Origin: Paramacrobiotus metropolitanus
Lineage: Eukaryota; Tardigrada; Eutardigrada; Parachela; Macrobiotidae
DNA length: 64,000 bases
Direction: 5' to 3'
NCBI RefSeq assembly: GCF_019649055.1
Contig: NW_026570260.1
Location: 558,001-622,000, forward strand
Part shown: positions 1-11,696 of the stretch, piece after piece
How the letters are laid out: every line of letters begins with the position of its first letter
How positions within the stretch are numbered: position 1 is the stretch's first letter
Notes under the pieces: generated by a model
The model's input: only the letters and a program-made list of their open reading frames with translations
Databases searched by the model: none
What the model was told of the DNA's origin: nothing
Program-made: the position numbers and the translations under genes

Positions 1-70
1 AATGCAGATCAGCGACACAATGATGTAATCAGAACCTAATGCACACATCAGTTATTGAACGCCTGGGTGG

Positions 71-1801
71 TTATCGCACCTCGCTGAAAACATAATAACC
101 GTGACCGCAAGCCGAGTCATCTTTCCCGCTTGCCCTAGTCCCTACTTGGTGCTTACCGCCAATCTTGAGGTAATCGAAATCTTGGTGGTTAGTTGAAGAG
201 GGCAGGAAGTTCTGCAGTTTGATGCCGGTCTTGCAGGCGGCATGCATTTTGTCGATGCAGAACTTATAGCGCGACAGGACCGGAAAGGGCTCCGGAAAAT
301 ACGGATTGGAGATAACTTGATGGTGCCGCGGCGGAAAGGTCGTCTGACACGGAAGAAGTGGTTTGGTGTCTACAAGATTTATAAACTCGTACTTAAATCA
401 AATTAAACAAAATTTTTGTCAGAGATTAAATTATTTTTATTGGCAAGAGATGTTTATTTGTCGTACTCAGTCGTAGCTTTCTTGAAAACGACTTACTGTG
501 GCGATCGGCAACACCGCTGGCATCGATTTCACAGACGATACCATTCCCATAAAAACCTTCCATGCACTTACACAGGAATCCTCCCGGCATATTCTCGCAC
601 AAGGCCAACGGTGAGCACTCCCCGTTGCTCTCCTTACACTCGTCAATATCCAGGCATACTAGGCTCTTAGGATCCACCCGGAAACCGGGACTGCACCTGT
701 ACGCGCACTGCACATTTGCATTTACATATTCAATTCAAATTATTTATTTCAACACCATCAAAAATACAATTGTGACCTTTACCGGCAAACGAACGAACCC
801 GGCGTGTTAGTGCATTCGGAATTAATTCCGCAAGCCCGCACCCCCATTTGCACGCACTCATCCACATCCGCACAGCTGCCGCTTCCGGAATTCCACTCGA
901 AGCCCTCAGCGCATGTCCCCTCTTTATGAGGCAGGAGCGCCTTCGGGTTGATGGGCGCAACGGTGCCCTCGGGACTTTCCGAAGAAGATGGCCGCGTCAG
1001 ACTCTGGGTCATGGTGAAGCGAGCCAGTTTAATTACCGGAAACCGCTTGGTATGGCCGTTGATATAGTTGGCCGACCTCTTAGCCAGGTTCAGTGTCCTT
1101 CCGGGTTTCGGAAGGAACGCCGGGCCTCGGACGGCGGGCTGGAAGGGGTCGTCGAAGGTGATGTTAAGATCGTGGTACTTAGGATCACTGATAACTAGAC
1201 CTCCACGACCGAAGAGGTCGCTCTGGTGGAATACCCGAACGTTCGGCCAAGTGGGGATGCTGGGGAAGATCTTCTCTAGCTGCTTCTGTTTCCGACTGGA
1301 CGTTGGTGCCGGGAGGACGTAGACACTGGGACTGTCGGCGTTCTGCAGGAGCGCCATGTTCGGTGGGGGACCCTCGGAGGTCGTCCCAGATTGAAGTGTG
1401 GAAGTGTAGGTCGGCGGGGTGGAGCCTAATGGGTCCGGGAGGATGAGGTCAGCATCGGTTGGAAGTGTCGTGTTCCGGAGCTCTAGCTGGACTTCTTGGA
1501 GACCAGAGGCTTCTCTGACGTGGGAGAGGATGCGGGTGAGAAGGTCGTTAGGGGCTGTGGATGCAATGACAGCGAATGATGTCAGTGTGTTGTTTTATAG
1601 GATAATCGGCGCATTGTTTGGCGCTTGCAGAGTGTGAAGCTTATATCATGTTAGCTAATCGATATGCCTCGCCGCTTCTCCCTGCTTGCTCAGACGCTTA
1701 CCGATCGTGGCTGGTTGTGCGGTCGTAGTGGTCAGTGGAACGTGTACAACGTGTGGTTGGACAGCTGCAAGTGTGGTGATAACAAAATCAATAACATGCA
1801 T
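71..1801 (-). CDS. Secreted calcium-binding EGF-domain protein, 4 exons, 456 aa
   Basis: Exons on the minus strand are 1801-1702, 1554-783, 696-497 and 369-71. Phases 1, 2, 1 match across all junctions and give 456 codons plus TAA. The start is followed by a hydrophobic stretch (IDFVITTLAAV) that fits a signal peptide. Residues about 35-260 are Thr/Pro/Ser-rich with no domain I know. Two calcium-binding EGF modules follow at about 262-305 (starts DVDEC) and 306-346 (starts DIDEC), each with six Cys and the NTPGSF or NMPGGF signature; the exon 2/3 junction falls inside the first. The last 100 residues contain four Cys (YKFCID, HAACK, SACGHGYY and one near the exon start) and match no family I recognise. 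An extracellular matrix or adhesion role is likely from the EGF modules. The gene is complete except for its 3' UTR, which runs off the window. Confidence 0.8.
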
Positions 1802-2091
1802 TGTAACTTTACGGGACTAACGCTGCGGCAGGAAATTACTCCCATAATGCTGTAAAATAAGTCACGACTAATAATTAAGTAATTAATTTCTACTGGCTTG
1901 AATATACTAGAGACTGATACGCACCCCTTTAAAAATGAAAATCGATGTAATAATTAACTATACAGAAACATGGAGGATAAGCATTATCGACAAGCCAAGA
2001 TGACCATGACGCAATGTTTACAAAGGCCACGCAAACAAATAATCAGCTGCGAGTACCGAGTAGTACATAAAATTTTTCCCTATTAATTTCA

Positions 2092-3135
2092 TTATTTTAT
2101 TATGGATACACTTGGTGCGACTGTCTTCTTACCGGAAAGCGCGATGCCGGCGGCAATGCAACCGCTGACGCTGACCAGTCCGAAGGCCAAGACGATATAC
2201 AGGCCGTAGTGGGCACGCAGATGGCCCAAACAGCGCTGGGCCCCGTCGCCGCTGAGGTCATAATCCGCCCCGTTTAACCTCGCCGCGATCACCGTGCTAA
2301 TCCCTTCGGCACACGAGCCCTTCTGTCAATAAACAACCATCATCACCATTCACCAGCCCCTTCAGCACTGAATAATTTATTTGACTGTCATAACAGCGCT
2401 GTACAGCAATATGCTATCGTCACAGAAAACTCACAAAACGAAATAAACATGCTTTGTACTGTGCGGTATAGAATTCACAATGACTAATTTGATAATAGAG
2501 TACAACTGCACAAGCCCTTTAAATCAGCAAATTTTTCATTTTATAATCACTTTTATCACTATTCAATAACTCATCATATACAATTTCTTATGTAACGTTA
2601 TATTACGCGTATTTAAAGTATTCACAAATTCAGAATCAAACGGAAAAACGAAAAAAAAAACGTATAGCAAATGCGTTAACTATTAAAGAAAGTATTTTTA
2701 CTACCTTGTAGTACCTACCTAAAATACCTAGAGTAATAGTCATTAGAAATTCTGCAAATCGCAATCACGATTTTAATCCAACTAAAAGTATCGGAATATT
2801 ACTAAATTAAAAACGTTATTCTGTACGCAATAACTTACATAGTTAAAGAGGTGTCCATGCGTGGTCTTGTGAAGGACGAAATCTGCCGTGGACGGAATGG
2901 AATGCGCCGACGAAGAGTCAGGCGAGTTGGGCTCTTCGTGGCAGCTGCTGATCCTCACGCGTCGGGAATGGGAGGCAGCAGCCGTCGGCGGTGGCGGGCT
3001 GTCAACGAAGCGGCAGCTAAAAGCCTCGTGGCGCCCAGCTTCTATTCCCAACTGGGTGCTCTCACTGCCTGGGACTGCTTCGGCAAAGGAAAAGTTGGGC
3101 TCCAAACTGGACGTCTTCCGGTACGAGGTCCGCAT
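2092..3135 (-). CDS. Hypothetical single-pass membrane protein, 2 exons, 175 aa
   Basis: Exon 1 is 3135-2839 and exon 2 is 2322-2092, joined in phase 0 across a 516-nt AT-rich intron with a good donor (gtaagt) and a CAG acceptor. The start sits in a good context (GCGCCATGC). Residues 1-99 are Ser/Pro-rich and polar and look cytoplasmic. Exon 2 begins KGSCAEGIS and carries one strong hydrophobic segment (GLYIVLAFGLVSVSGCIAAG), then a short Lys-containing tail. The Cys-containing loop followed by a membrane helix recalls the last part of a tetraspanin, but the other three helices are absent, so I do not assign that family. The intron choice is the weakest point; the two exons could belong to different transcripts. 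Confidence 0.45.
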
Positions 3136-4333
3136 GGCGCCGGCTCAGCCCTGGAGCGGCATCATCATCGTATATTGCACAAACAAAAATACAGCCTGGC
3201 TGCTGATTAATCCAACGGCAGTGGCGTGGCTGCTGGCTGTACAGTCAGATGATGCCGGTTGATTAAGTAAGATGATGCGACGGTGCAGTACATCAAGTGG
3301 TGACAGTGGGGCGGTGGCAGATGACCGCTTTGTGCAGCCACTCGGCCGGTTTATGGAAGGCGTGTGGCGCAACGCATGCCGGCATGCGTTACGCCATTCA
3401 GTGCTTGAATGCCCGCACTCGCTGCCTTTGTGGCGACAGGAAGAAGCAACCACCGATCGTACTCCACCACCTTCCAACCTACCGGAAGCCCAACGGTGAC
3501 GTCTATATACCCCACTCGTATCCATTTCTTGCACGTTCCTTCGGACTGCAGCTGCAGGCTCGCACTGCGACGGTTTAAACGATAAAATGCTGTTGACCAC
3601 ACAATGCCGTGCTATTTAACAGGCTTAACTGAAATCCATGCATGCAACCGGTGCGTCGCTTAATACAAAATAATATTAATACATGTGATAAATAATCCTG
3701 CTCCGGGTGGCTAATTAATCTTTTAGCACTGCCGTTTATACTTAGCACCAGTTCGACGGTGGAGGCAAGAGTTGCACGAGCAGCTACTGCACCCGACCCG
3801 CATTGTGTAGCCGTGCATGGCCAGAAAATAAATCCAAAAATAATGGAACTATCCCGTCACGACAACAAGTGACACAATTCAATCATCTAGCAAATCCGCC
3901 AACTTCCGTTCTGTCTTAAGGAGTAGGAAAATCGTGATTATGAAATCGCATAAGTAGGTGCGTTTCTTTAATTTAAGGAATGCTGAAGAGTGGTTGCGTC
4001 GTTCTCAGCACGTTGAAATCTTGAGAACATTTTTACGCTCACCGCAGTAGTATGACTGTGTGAGCCATGTCGCCACCTTCCATGGAGGGCGCTTACGCGC
4101 AGTAAGGCGCCTGTTGAGCACGCGATTCCTTGGCAACATATTCGCACGTTCTCCATCTGGGTGATCACAAAGTGGGCGCAGCCGTGGAAAAATCCCTGTT
4201 TTAAATTCTACGTACTTACTTTTTTACTACCAGGCTGAAACCGTCACTGCAGTTTGCGTTGACGCTTTGTGGTATTACATTCTAAATTTGAAGTGTCGTA
4301 GTTCGTCCGCGTACAGCGTCAAAGTTCGCCATA
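3136..4333. other. Intergenic region with no confident gene
   Basis: This spacer lies between two divergent genes. Positions 3145-3600 are fairly GC-rich and open in several frames on both strands, but codon content is poor, no splice partner fits and no family is recognisable. It is probably 5' UTR or promoter sequence. It holds the 30-nt palindrome listed separately. Positions 3600-4333 are AT-rich and show nothing else. Confidence 0.5.
3366..3395. repeat. 30-nt near-perfect palindrome
   Basis: Two 15-nt arms (left arm GGCGCAACGCATGCC) meet with no spacer and differ at one position. It lies in the GC-rich stretch upstream of the single-pass membrane protein gene. Confidence 0.8.
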
Positions 4334-5277
4334 ATGGCCGATAAAGGAAAGACCCCGGAGGACAAGACCAAGTTGGATCCCGCTACGGGTACGCAACAGA
4401 TTCACTGCCTTTGGTATTTAAGATTTTGGTCGAACCTTCAACAAGTAGCATCCTCTTTTTAAACGCGTGGGCGCTCATTTTTAAAAACATTGAAAGCTTG
4501 TTTTTAGAGGATAAATTCTCCCGGTGATAAGTTACCGATATGTGACCTTTAAATAAATTTATTACAGTAAATTTATGTTGTTTTTAAAACATTTTACTTT
4601 TACAACGGCAGCTTTTAAAATGCAGTAAACTAGTAAAGGTATCATAATTAGTAAAAAATAATTTTTTTGTAAGTCATTATTGTATTATTAATTGTTTAAT
4701 CGTAAATCATAACGTGCAAGTTGCAAAAGCAAAATTCAGAAGACTCAAGAATTGCGGTGAAATGAACGTGCCCACTTGGATATTTTTTTCCTTATACGAT
4801 TTTGACCGCCGTATAGAAAAAAATCTAGAAAGCTGTAGGTACTAAGTATGTGACCCTAAGCGCATTTGTTTCTGACATGTAGCTGCGAAACCGGGAGATC
4901 CAGCGGCAGCCAAATCGGCGGAGACGGCGGGCGGGGCGCCGGTTAAGCCGACCCTCAGCGTCAATCCACCGGACGCAAAACCCAAACAGACCCTGTCCAC
5001 GCAGGGCAAAGATCCAGCGGCGAAGCCCACCCTCAGTGTACCGCCTAAGGATCCGGCCGCTGCTAAATCCAACGAGAACGCCCCCGGCCAGAAACCCAGC
5101 CTTAACCCGCCTCCTAAGGCCGACGACAAAAAACCAGCGGACGCTGCGGCAAAAGACGCCCCTAAAGACGCTCCTAAACCTGCCCCGAAGGACGAGAAGA
5201 AGGAGGAAGGAGAAAAGAAGGAGAAAAAAGAAAAAGACGAAGGAGAAAAGAAGGAGAGAAAAGAAAAAAAGAAGTAG
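4334..5277 (+). CDS. Lys/Ala/Pro/Glu-rich intrinsically disordered protein, 2 exons, 149 aa
   Basis: Exon 1 (4334-4388, MADKGKTPEDKTKLDPAT) joins exon 2 (4883-5277) in phase 1 and gives exactly 150 codons with the stop. The protein has no Cys, Trp or long hydrophobic run, and is made almost entirely of Lys, Ala, Pro, Asp and Glu. A unit resembling KPTLSVxPPxAK occurs three times (KPTLSVNPPDAK, KPTLSVPPKDPAAAK, KPSLNPPPKADDK). The last 35 residues are an alternating Lys/Glu block ending in KKK. It should be unfolded in solution. It has no signal peptide, so it is cytosolic or nuclear. It resembles LEA-like or chromatin-binding disordered proteins in composition only; I cannot name a family. 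The 3' UTR contains the hairpin at 5340-5450. Confidence 0.75.
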
Positions 5278-5339
5278 TGCCATTCTCCTGATGCACAGTA
5301 TCTGTAATAGAGTGTCATATTGCAGTACATACATACCCT

Positions 5340-5450
5340 GTCGTGATCTGTAGTCTAGTTTACCAAAATAACTTAATAACAATAAATGTATGTTAACATA
5401 CATATTATTGTTATTAACTTATTTTGGTAAACTAGACTACAGATCACGAC
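5340..5450. repeat. Long hairpin (inverted repeat) in the 3' UTR
   Basis: Arms 5340-5384 and 5406-5450 are complementary over 45 nt with one mismatch; the spacer is 21 nt. It begins 62 nt after the stop codon of the disordered-protein gene. The polyadenylation-type hexamer AATAAA (5381-5386) sits at the loop edge, so a transcript would fold into a stable stem just at its likely 3' end. It could also be a small fold-back transposon. Confidence 0.85.
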
Positions 5451-5466
5451 AACAACAATAATTACT

Positions 5467-5557
5467 ATGTTAATAACAATAATTCTGTTAATAACGTTAA
5501 TAAAATTAATTGTTAACTGTTAACAACAATAATTAATATGTTAATAACAATAATTCT
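5467..5557. repeat. Direct repeat of 20 nt
   Basis: The 20-mer ATGTTAATAACAATAATTCT occurs exactly at 5467-5486 and 5538-5557. A shorter inverted version (ATTATTGTTATTAAC) lies at 5404-5418 in the right arm of the adjacent hairpin, so the AT-rich block looks built from one unit. Confidence 0.7.
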
Positions 5558-7512
5558 ACACTATTCAAACATCTATGAAGAGACTGAAGCTAGTCATGCG
5601 AAATGGTTTGAGCGTCAGAAAACTATATACGTAATTTACATTTGAAGCAACTGGAGCAAGGAGCTGCAATGCGATACAAATTATAACCAATGCATAGTCG
5701 TGTAAGTATAGGCACTACTCTACTTTATAATTAGGCAGTAATGTAAAGGTCCCTAATGTACGTAATGATGTTGATTATTAAGTAGCAAAAAATTTTAGGA
5801 TTGACGTTATCGTAACGTATTAAAGTGACGTTAAAAGCAGAATGCCGGAAATAGTCCGAAAAGAAAAATTAGAGGTACAAAGTTTAGATTAATATTGTCA
5901 TACCGTATTCTACGAGTGCGCGATTTCTCGTCGGTGCAGTGGAGCCTGCAAAATTACTGCACTCGACATTGATTCGGTGGTGCCGAAGATGTCGACTGAC
6001 TGCAGTTGCAGTTGTTCGAGTAGCGCCCAAAAAAAGCAAGAAAGAAGCCCCAGTTCACAACTTGAGAGTGTGATCAAAGGGGCTTTTTGTGCGACTGAAG
6101 CAACATTTGCCGGTTGGGTAGCGGCAACGCGTCTCCAAGCGCACCGGAAGACACACCTGATGCTGTACGCCGATTATAGGCAAATTAGCTGCGGTCAGCC
6201 ACGGATCCGTTTCGACCCGGGTGAATATTACACGCGATACATTAACAAATCTGCCACGGTAAGTATCTGATATTTAAATTCGTTTATATAATAAACTATC
6301 TGTATACCGGAAATTATAAGTGTTGTAATTCTACAGAATGGTACACCTACTTACGTTTGCTGATAAATGTACGGTAGAAACAACTTCGAATTTTTATTGC
6401 TGTATTACCGTAGTGTCAGATTTGGGTAATATGCATAAGTTTTTCTATATAATGACAAAATTCATTATATGTAGTTTCACTTTTCTACTTCGTAAAAAAT
6501 TAAATAGTAAGTAAATACAAATAAACATTCAGTTTTCAGCAATTCGAAAAAATTTAAGATAATCAGATCAGTTTAATTATGAAAACCCCAATTGTGGAGG
6601 AAGCTGTAAAGTCGTCTGTTTCACTGGTTGTAAAGAACGCATGCTGTTAGTTTTATAAGTATGTATGAACAATGTGCGAAGGGTCCAATAAAAGCCGCTG
6701 CAAACACAAAGCAGACACGTCCGATCGACGATGAGAATTAGCGGCATTGATTACGCGTTGCCGGTCATAATCACAACATTTAGCCAAAAAGAAAAGACAG
6801 CACATCATAATAAAAAATGGTTGAAAATACTAGTGAATCAACCGGCGGTTTTTGCTCCAGTTTTGACGACGGCTGCGCTAATGAAGCCGCCGTCGGAGTG
6901 CTGTTAGTTGTGCAAAGCTGACAGCTGAGTTGATACAGTGGTATTAGTACTCTATAGTTACACAAAAACCGCCCGTATACCGGCAATTATTGCCGCCCCT
7001 TCGAACGCTAACACGCATTGTGGGTACGCCGCATCGGCAGATTCATATATGCAACGGCTGCCACCAACACCGCTGTTTATTGTTAATAATAATAAATGCC
7101 GGTTGCTGATGATGTTCTTGCCCAGCCCCGCCGTCGTCGCGCAGCACTGTGTGGGAACAATTAGGCAATTAAAAACGTGGACCGATGATACAGATTTCGT
7201 TTTCCACCGGCTGGAAATGATTAATTACTGCATTATGCCGGTCGACGCGTAGTCGCTCTTGTGGCTCTCGCGCGCGTTTTATTTGTTTGTGTGATGTACC
7301 TGCACTTCTATGCTCAGCTGCGATTTTCATGTTACGTGAATTATGTGCAATGTCGGTGATTGATCGCTCTATTAGTCTTCACGCGGATGATACATTAATT
7401 ATTCCGTATTATGCCATCTTCCCCTTTAATTATTAATATTGGTTGTACTGATACACGCACGTCTGAGCAGTCAGTGGATGCGTGTGGATTATTCCGCCGG
7501 CGTTCGACCGGC

Positions 7513-10500
7513 ATGGATTATAAGATGATTACTCTGGCGCTGATTGCTTCTCAGCTGTTCTTCTGCCTGGGAACACATGCTCAACAAGCCAGACTCAGTA
7601 CGTGTTGCTCCAGCGGACTTTAAATAATGGAATTATTCCTGATAACAACGAAACCTTTGCGCATAATAATCTGTATTTTAAGGCAATTAAACTATGTAAA
7701 TCGAAAACAAATGTTATGCATAATTTCTTCTGGCGTGCTAAACTATGTCCGCAACTTTTTATTTATAACATCACGACGAATTGAGCTGCAGTAAAAAACA
7801 GTAACTGTAAGTAAAATTTATTTTACTGTAGTTATAGCGGCAAATTGCCGACAATAAATGTTTAAGAACTTATTTTCCGTAATTCAGTTTGTATTGGGTA
7901 AATAACGTAAGAAGGAGATTGTGTAGGATATTCTTATCCTTTTTTTACTGTGTCGCGGACTTTTTGAATGTTAGGAATCAATGAAACGGTTCCATCCCGT
8001 TATAATGCCCAGGAAGGTGAAATGAGCATACGTATACCGTACTGTACTTCTTCTTAATGACTGGCAGCAGCAATTAACAGGTGAACGGCGCTGTGATCGC
8101 ACTTTAAACATGATCTAATTCCGGTGATATTGCCCTTGTTACCTTACTGACACCAGAATTAACGCTTTACCAATAAATTATTCACTGCGGCTCGCTCGAC
8201 CTTTGCCAGCTGTCCGGTACCGTACCCATAATCTGTAATTGCGGTTAAAACTTAAAAGTACTTCTATAGTATTGCTCACACTCTCACGCATATAGGCGCG
8301 AGTACATTCAAGAATAAATTAATTAAACTAATTATAGATTCAATGTGTTTTTCTTAGTGATGTCTGTCTGCATTCTTACTGAGTAAACTAATATTGTTAA
8401 AAAGTAACAGTTCATAATATAAATAGAACTTGTTCGAATAAAGCCAAAGGCACCACTGCACAAGTAAACTAGATTTATTGAACAAGAGATTTATTGAATT
8501 ATTAGAGTTCTGTGAATATAAGCAATTAAACTTCAAAAATTCTGATAATATAATTTATTGCACTTTACAGTTTTGATAATATCTATGTATATACAGTACA
8601 GATAGTTTCAGACATATCACAGTACATGCATGTACATACCCTGCAAACCGCCATAACGATTTCGTACAGTAACTAAAGACTAAAGTTTTACATCGTATAT
8701 GCCTTTTATTTTGATTATATTTGTAAGGTTTTAATCTAAACGATTATGCAGTTTGATGATTGTCTAGAGCCTACATTCTCCGTGGTTGCAGTTTCCTCCT
8801 GCAAGAGCAGCCTGGGCCGTGGTCGCTGCACCTCGTCAGAGTCGGCATGTGACGCCCTGGGCGGGGTCACCTCCGACCAGGAGTCCTTCCCGACGCTACC
8901 GCGGCCGCGAGCCTTTTGCGAGCGCGGCGAAGTGTGCTGTGTGCTGCTTCCGCTACCCTTGGACGACCACTGCATGACCTGCGGCCAGCCGGGCAGTGAC
9001 CCCGTCGGGGCAGTTACGGCGGCTGGATCGCTGGCGGCCGATGAGGACATGCCGCGCCGCATCTTGCCCAACTTCGAAGCGGTGTCCTGGGGACTGTGGC
9101 GACCGCGACAGTTCCAGCCGGAAATGGACGCTTTCCGCTACAAGCGCGGAGTGGGCCCGCTGGATGGGGAGGAGGCGCTGCCGGTGTCCAGAATCAGCGC
9201 GCTGAACCGATGGTGTTGGCAGGTACGCTTATATCGGATGACTGTATGACAGTGAAGTTTGAGCCAGTCCCATTTCTCAGCAAAAGCGTTCCTGATTTTA
9301 TGAATTTTTGTAACACTTTTGAGTGCTTTATAGTTTACCCTTTGTTTATGAAATAATTCATGCCATGACTTACTGTATTTTGTAGCCGACTTTAATTCAC
9401 CTGCTAATTTATTTTTTACTACATATATAAAATTTAAGAAACCTGATATAGATCTAGAGTAGCGGTTTTGCATTTTCGGGCAATGCTTCATTTTTTGTAA
9501 CATTTGTCCTGAGCACGTAGTGACCCGTAACTTTTTGTGAAGTTTTTTTCGGAATTTCTCCTTTGACAAAATCAGCGGGTTATAGACTCGTTATGGTAAT
9601 TACAGAAAAATCCTAAATGCGCTCACAGTAATTAAGCGCGTCCGTAGACGTGCATGACCGTAATTTGGACGAAATTGCCGTTTGCGCCACTTGGGATTAA
9701 GCCTTAATTCGATAATGGCAAAATGGAGTAATTTGTGTAAATGTCAGTTAATTTACACCTGTACAATGGGACTAGAGTCTAGAAGCCCTTAGAACAGTTC
9801 GATGTTAACGCGATTTAATACTTGCCGTACGTAGTACAACAATGCCGCATGCGCAGGTAGCACTTACGGATCGAAATGGAACAATATTCGCGAGCGGCGT
9901 TCTCGTGGACGGTCAGAATGTGGTGACCCTCGCGCGCAACGTCTACCGGTAAGCGTCGTTGCATTGATAGTAGCGCTGGCAGCGGTGTCGCCAACACGTC
10001 AAAGACTGAAAGTATTTGTTTACTCCTCATCTACTCGTATATACACACGATAATAATAATAATCGCTTAATCTGATTGATCGCACTCTAATCAAAGCCAA
10101 TCTGCGCGTCACATCAGCCGAGTAAAGCGCGCGCGAAGTTGATGGTGCCACTTGACAGCTGTGTAATGACTGCGTATTGTGCAATGCATATCCAGGAGGC
10201 AACCCGAGGATGTCACTGTTGTACTGGGCGCTTGGGATTTCGTCCGGCCGCTGGACAGCCCCAACCAAGCGGTCTGGTTCACCAATCCCAAACAGATTGT
10301 CGTCCATGATCAGTTCGATCCAATGGTATAAACAACTGCGGTACTAGGTGCTTTTACTTATCACTCGAATTTTTTAAATTGTAAACCGAATGATGCAACA
10401 ATAACTGCACATGCTGCACTTATTCAATGTTAATCCTATTCCGAAACAGTTCATCATTCATTGAAAATTTACCGATTCCAACCCGAAAATGGTGCCATTT

Positions 10501-11480
10501 GTACCTAGAACGTTATTTTGTTAAGATCTCCATATTTATACCGTACAGAGTATGTCTAAAAACTGCAGAATTCCGGACTGCAAATGTAGGTAACATAAAC
10601 TTAACTTGATATGTTTACTTATTTAATTTGTAGACATTTGCCAACGATTTAGCGGTGCTGCGCATTCCGCTGGCACCTTGCGAGCAACGCAACATCTGTC
10701 CAGTATGCATCACCGACCTCCCCGTGGATGCCAATCGCATGGGCATGCCGGAGTCCAGTGGGAAGGAACACTGCTATATCACCGGCTGGGGCGCGCCCAA
10801 TAATGCCGGTAAAGTCAATGCAATCTTCGTTTGCGCCGTGGCAAACACAGATGCCGAGCAACATCTAAATCGGCTCGCTACGCTCAGCTGTCACTCAAGC
10901 GACACGCGCCGCCACTTAACAGTGCGTAACTAATGTAGGTTTCACCAATGCCCTCCGCGAGACGCCCGTCAAACTCACTGACCGTGCACAGTGCACGCGC
11001 GCTCTCGCCGATATGGGCGTCGTCGGCTTTACCATTCCTGATAGCCACTTCTGCGCTACCGTCACCCAGCCCCGCCCCACCGACACGTCCCAGTCCGTCT
11101 GCGAGGTACGCCCCAGTTTTATTCCGTGACTTACTATACTCAGTGCAAACCTAGCTGTTTTGCAGAGTGATGCCGGTGCCCCGTTGGTGTGCCAGTCGAT
11201 GGGCGACAAGAAGTGGTACCTCCGCGGCCTGGTCAGCCTGACCACGGAACCCTGCGCACTTGAGGGTCGGCGGCCTTTTCTGTCCACGGACGTCGGCATG
11301 TTCTACCCATGGATCCGGGTACAGACCAACGCCCTGGACGCCCGCTTCACCAACTTCCCGGCCATTCCCAACCGACATCTTATTCGCAGCAACGCCGGCC
11401 TCACCCCGCGCGCTGACCAATTCCGGCCTATCGCGGTGCCCCGCAGCTTCGACACACCGGCCTTCTTACGGTTTTTGTAA
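7513..11480 (+). CDS. CLIP-domain serine protease homologue (catalytically dead), 7 exons, 464 aa
   Basis: Exons are 7513-7597, 8792-9222, 9857-9948, 10196-10325, 10634-10808, 10939-11105 and 11166-11480, all in frame. A signal peptide (LALIASQLFFCLG) is followed by a CLIP module at about 32-78 with the C-GxC-C-C-CC spacing (SCKSSLGRGRC, then FCERGEVCC). A trypsin-like domain starts near residue 173: VVLGAWDF, NDLAVLRI and CYITGWG are all typical. The catalytic His site (usually TAAHC) reads TLARN, and the Ser site (usually GDSGGP) reads SDAGAP at 361-366, while the Asp in NDLAVL is kept. It therefore cannot be a normal protease. In arthropods such CLIPA-type homologues act in haemolymph as cofactors of prophenoloxidase and immune cascades; that role is inferred here. 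The 1.2-kb first intron separates the signal peptide exon. Confidence 0.85.
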
Positions 11481-11492
11481 AAAAGAATCTGA

Positions 11493-11618
11493 TTTATTCT
11501 TGGTCCCCACCCGCCCGTGGCGACTGGTCGTCCGGCGTGGCTACTCAATCTTGCAAATTGTGATATAAATATTACATTCAAATCCGGCCTTTGAAAAACA
11601 GAAAATCAAATCAATAAA
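11493..11618. terminator. Overlapping polyadenylation signals of two convergent genes
   Basis: AATAAA for the plus-strand protease homologue lies at 11613-11618. The only nearby hexamer for the minus-strand transporter is at 11498-11493, which is 13 nt past the protease homologue's stop. If both are used, the two mRNAs overlap antisense by more than 100 nt at their 3' ends. Confidence 0.45.
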
Positions 11619-11696
11619 AACTCTATTTCACACTGTGCTATCACAATATATACATATTAAAATGTAAGATCAATAAAAAATCATTCAGGAAAACAA

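Larger units (their letters stand above)
5278..7512. other. Intergenic region, with one doubtful ORF
   Basis: Apart from the hairpin and repeats at 5340-5557 the spacer is AT-rich. An open frame from ATG 5977 runs 94 codons to a good donor (ACG|GTAAGTA, at 6258) and starts with a Cys/Ser cluster (CSCSCSSS), but I find no convincing second exon and no homology, so I do not call a gene. Positions 6780-7250 hold short ORFs on both strands with no support. Confidence 0.4.

Noticed and set aside
2092-2322. Tetraspanin assignment for exon 2 of the single-pass membrane protein
   Set aside because: A Cys loop followed by one helix is similar, but the CCG motif and the other three helices are absent.
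3145-3600. 151-codon minus-strand ORF next to the membrane protein gene
   Set aside because: Open in several frames at once in a GC-rich region, with unlikely amino-acid content. It is more probably a 5' UTR or promoter.
4842-5403. Two long minus-strand ORFs opposite the disordered protein gene
   Set aside because: They are mirror images of the Lys/Glu-rich coding strand (runs of Phe, Ser and Leu), and the plus-strand exons splice in perfect frame.
5977-6270. 97-codon ORF with a Cys/Ser cluster and a good splice donor
   Set aside because: No second exon in phase 0 with a believable sequence was found, and no domain is visible. It may be a lone 5' exon, but I cannot support a gene.
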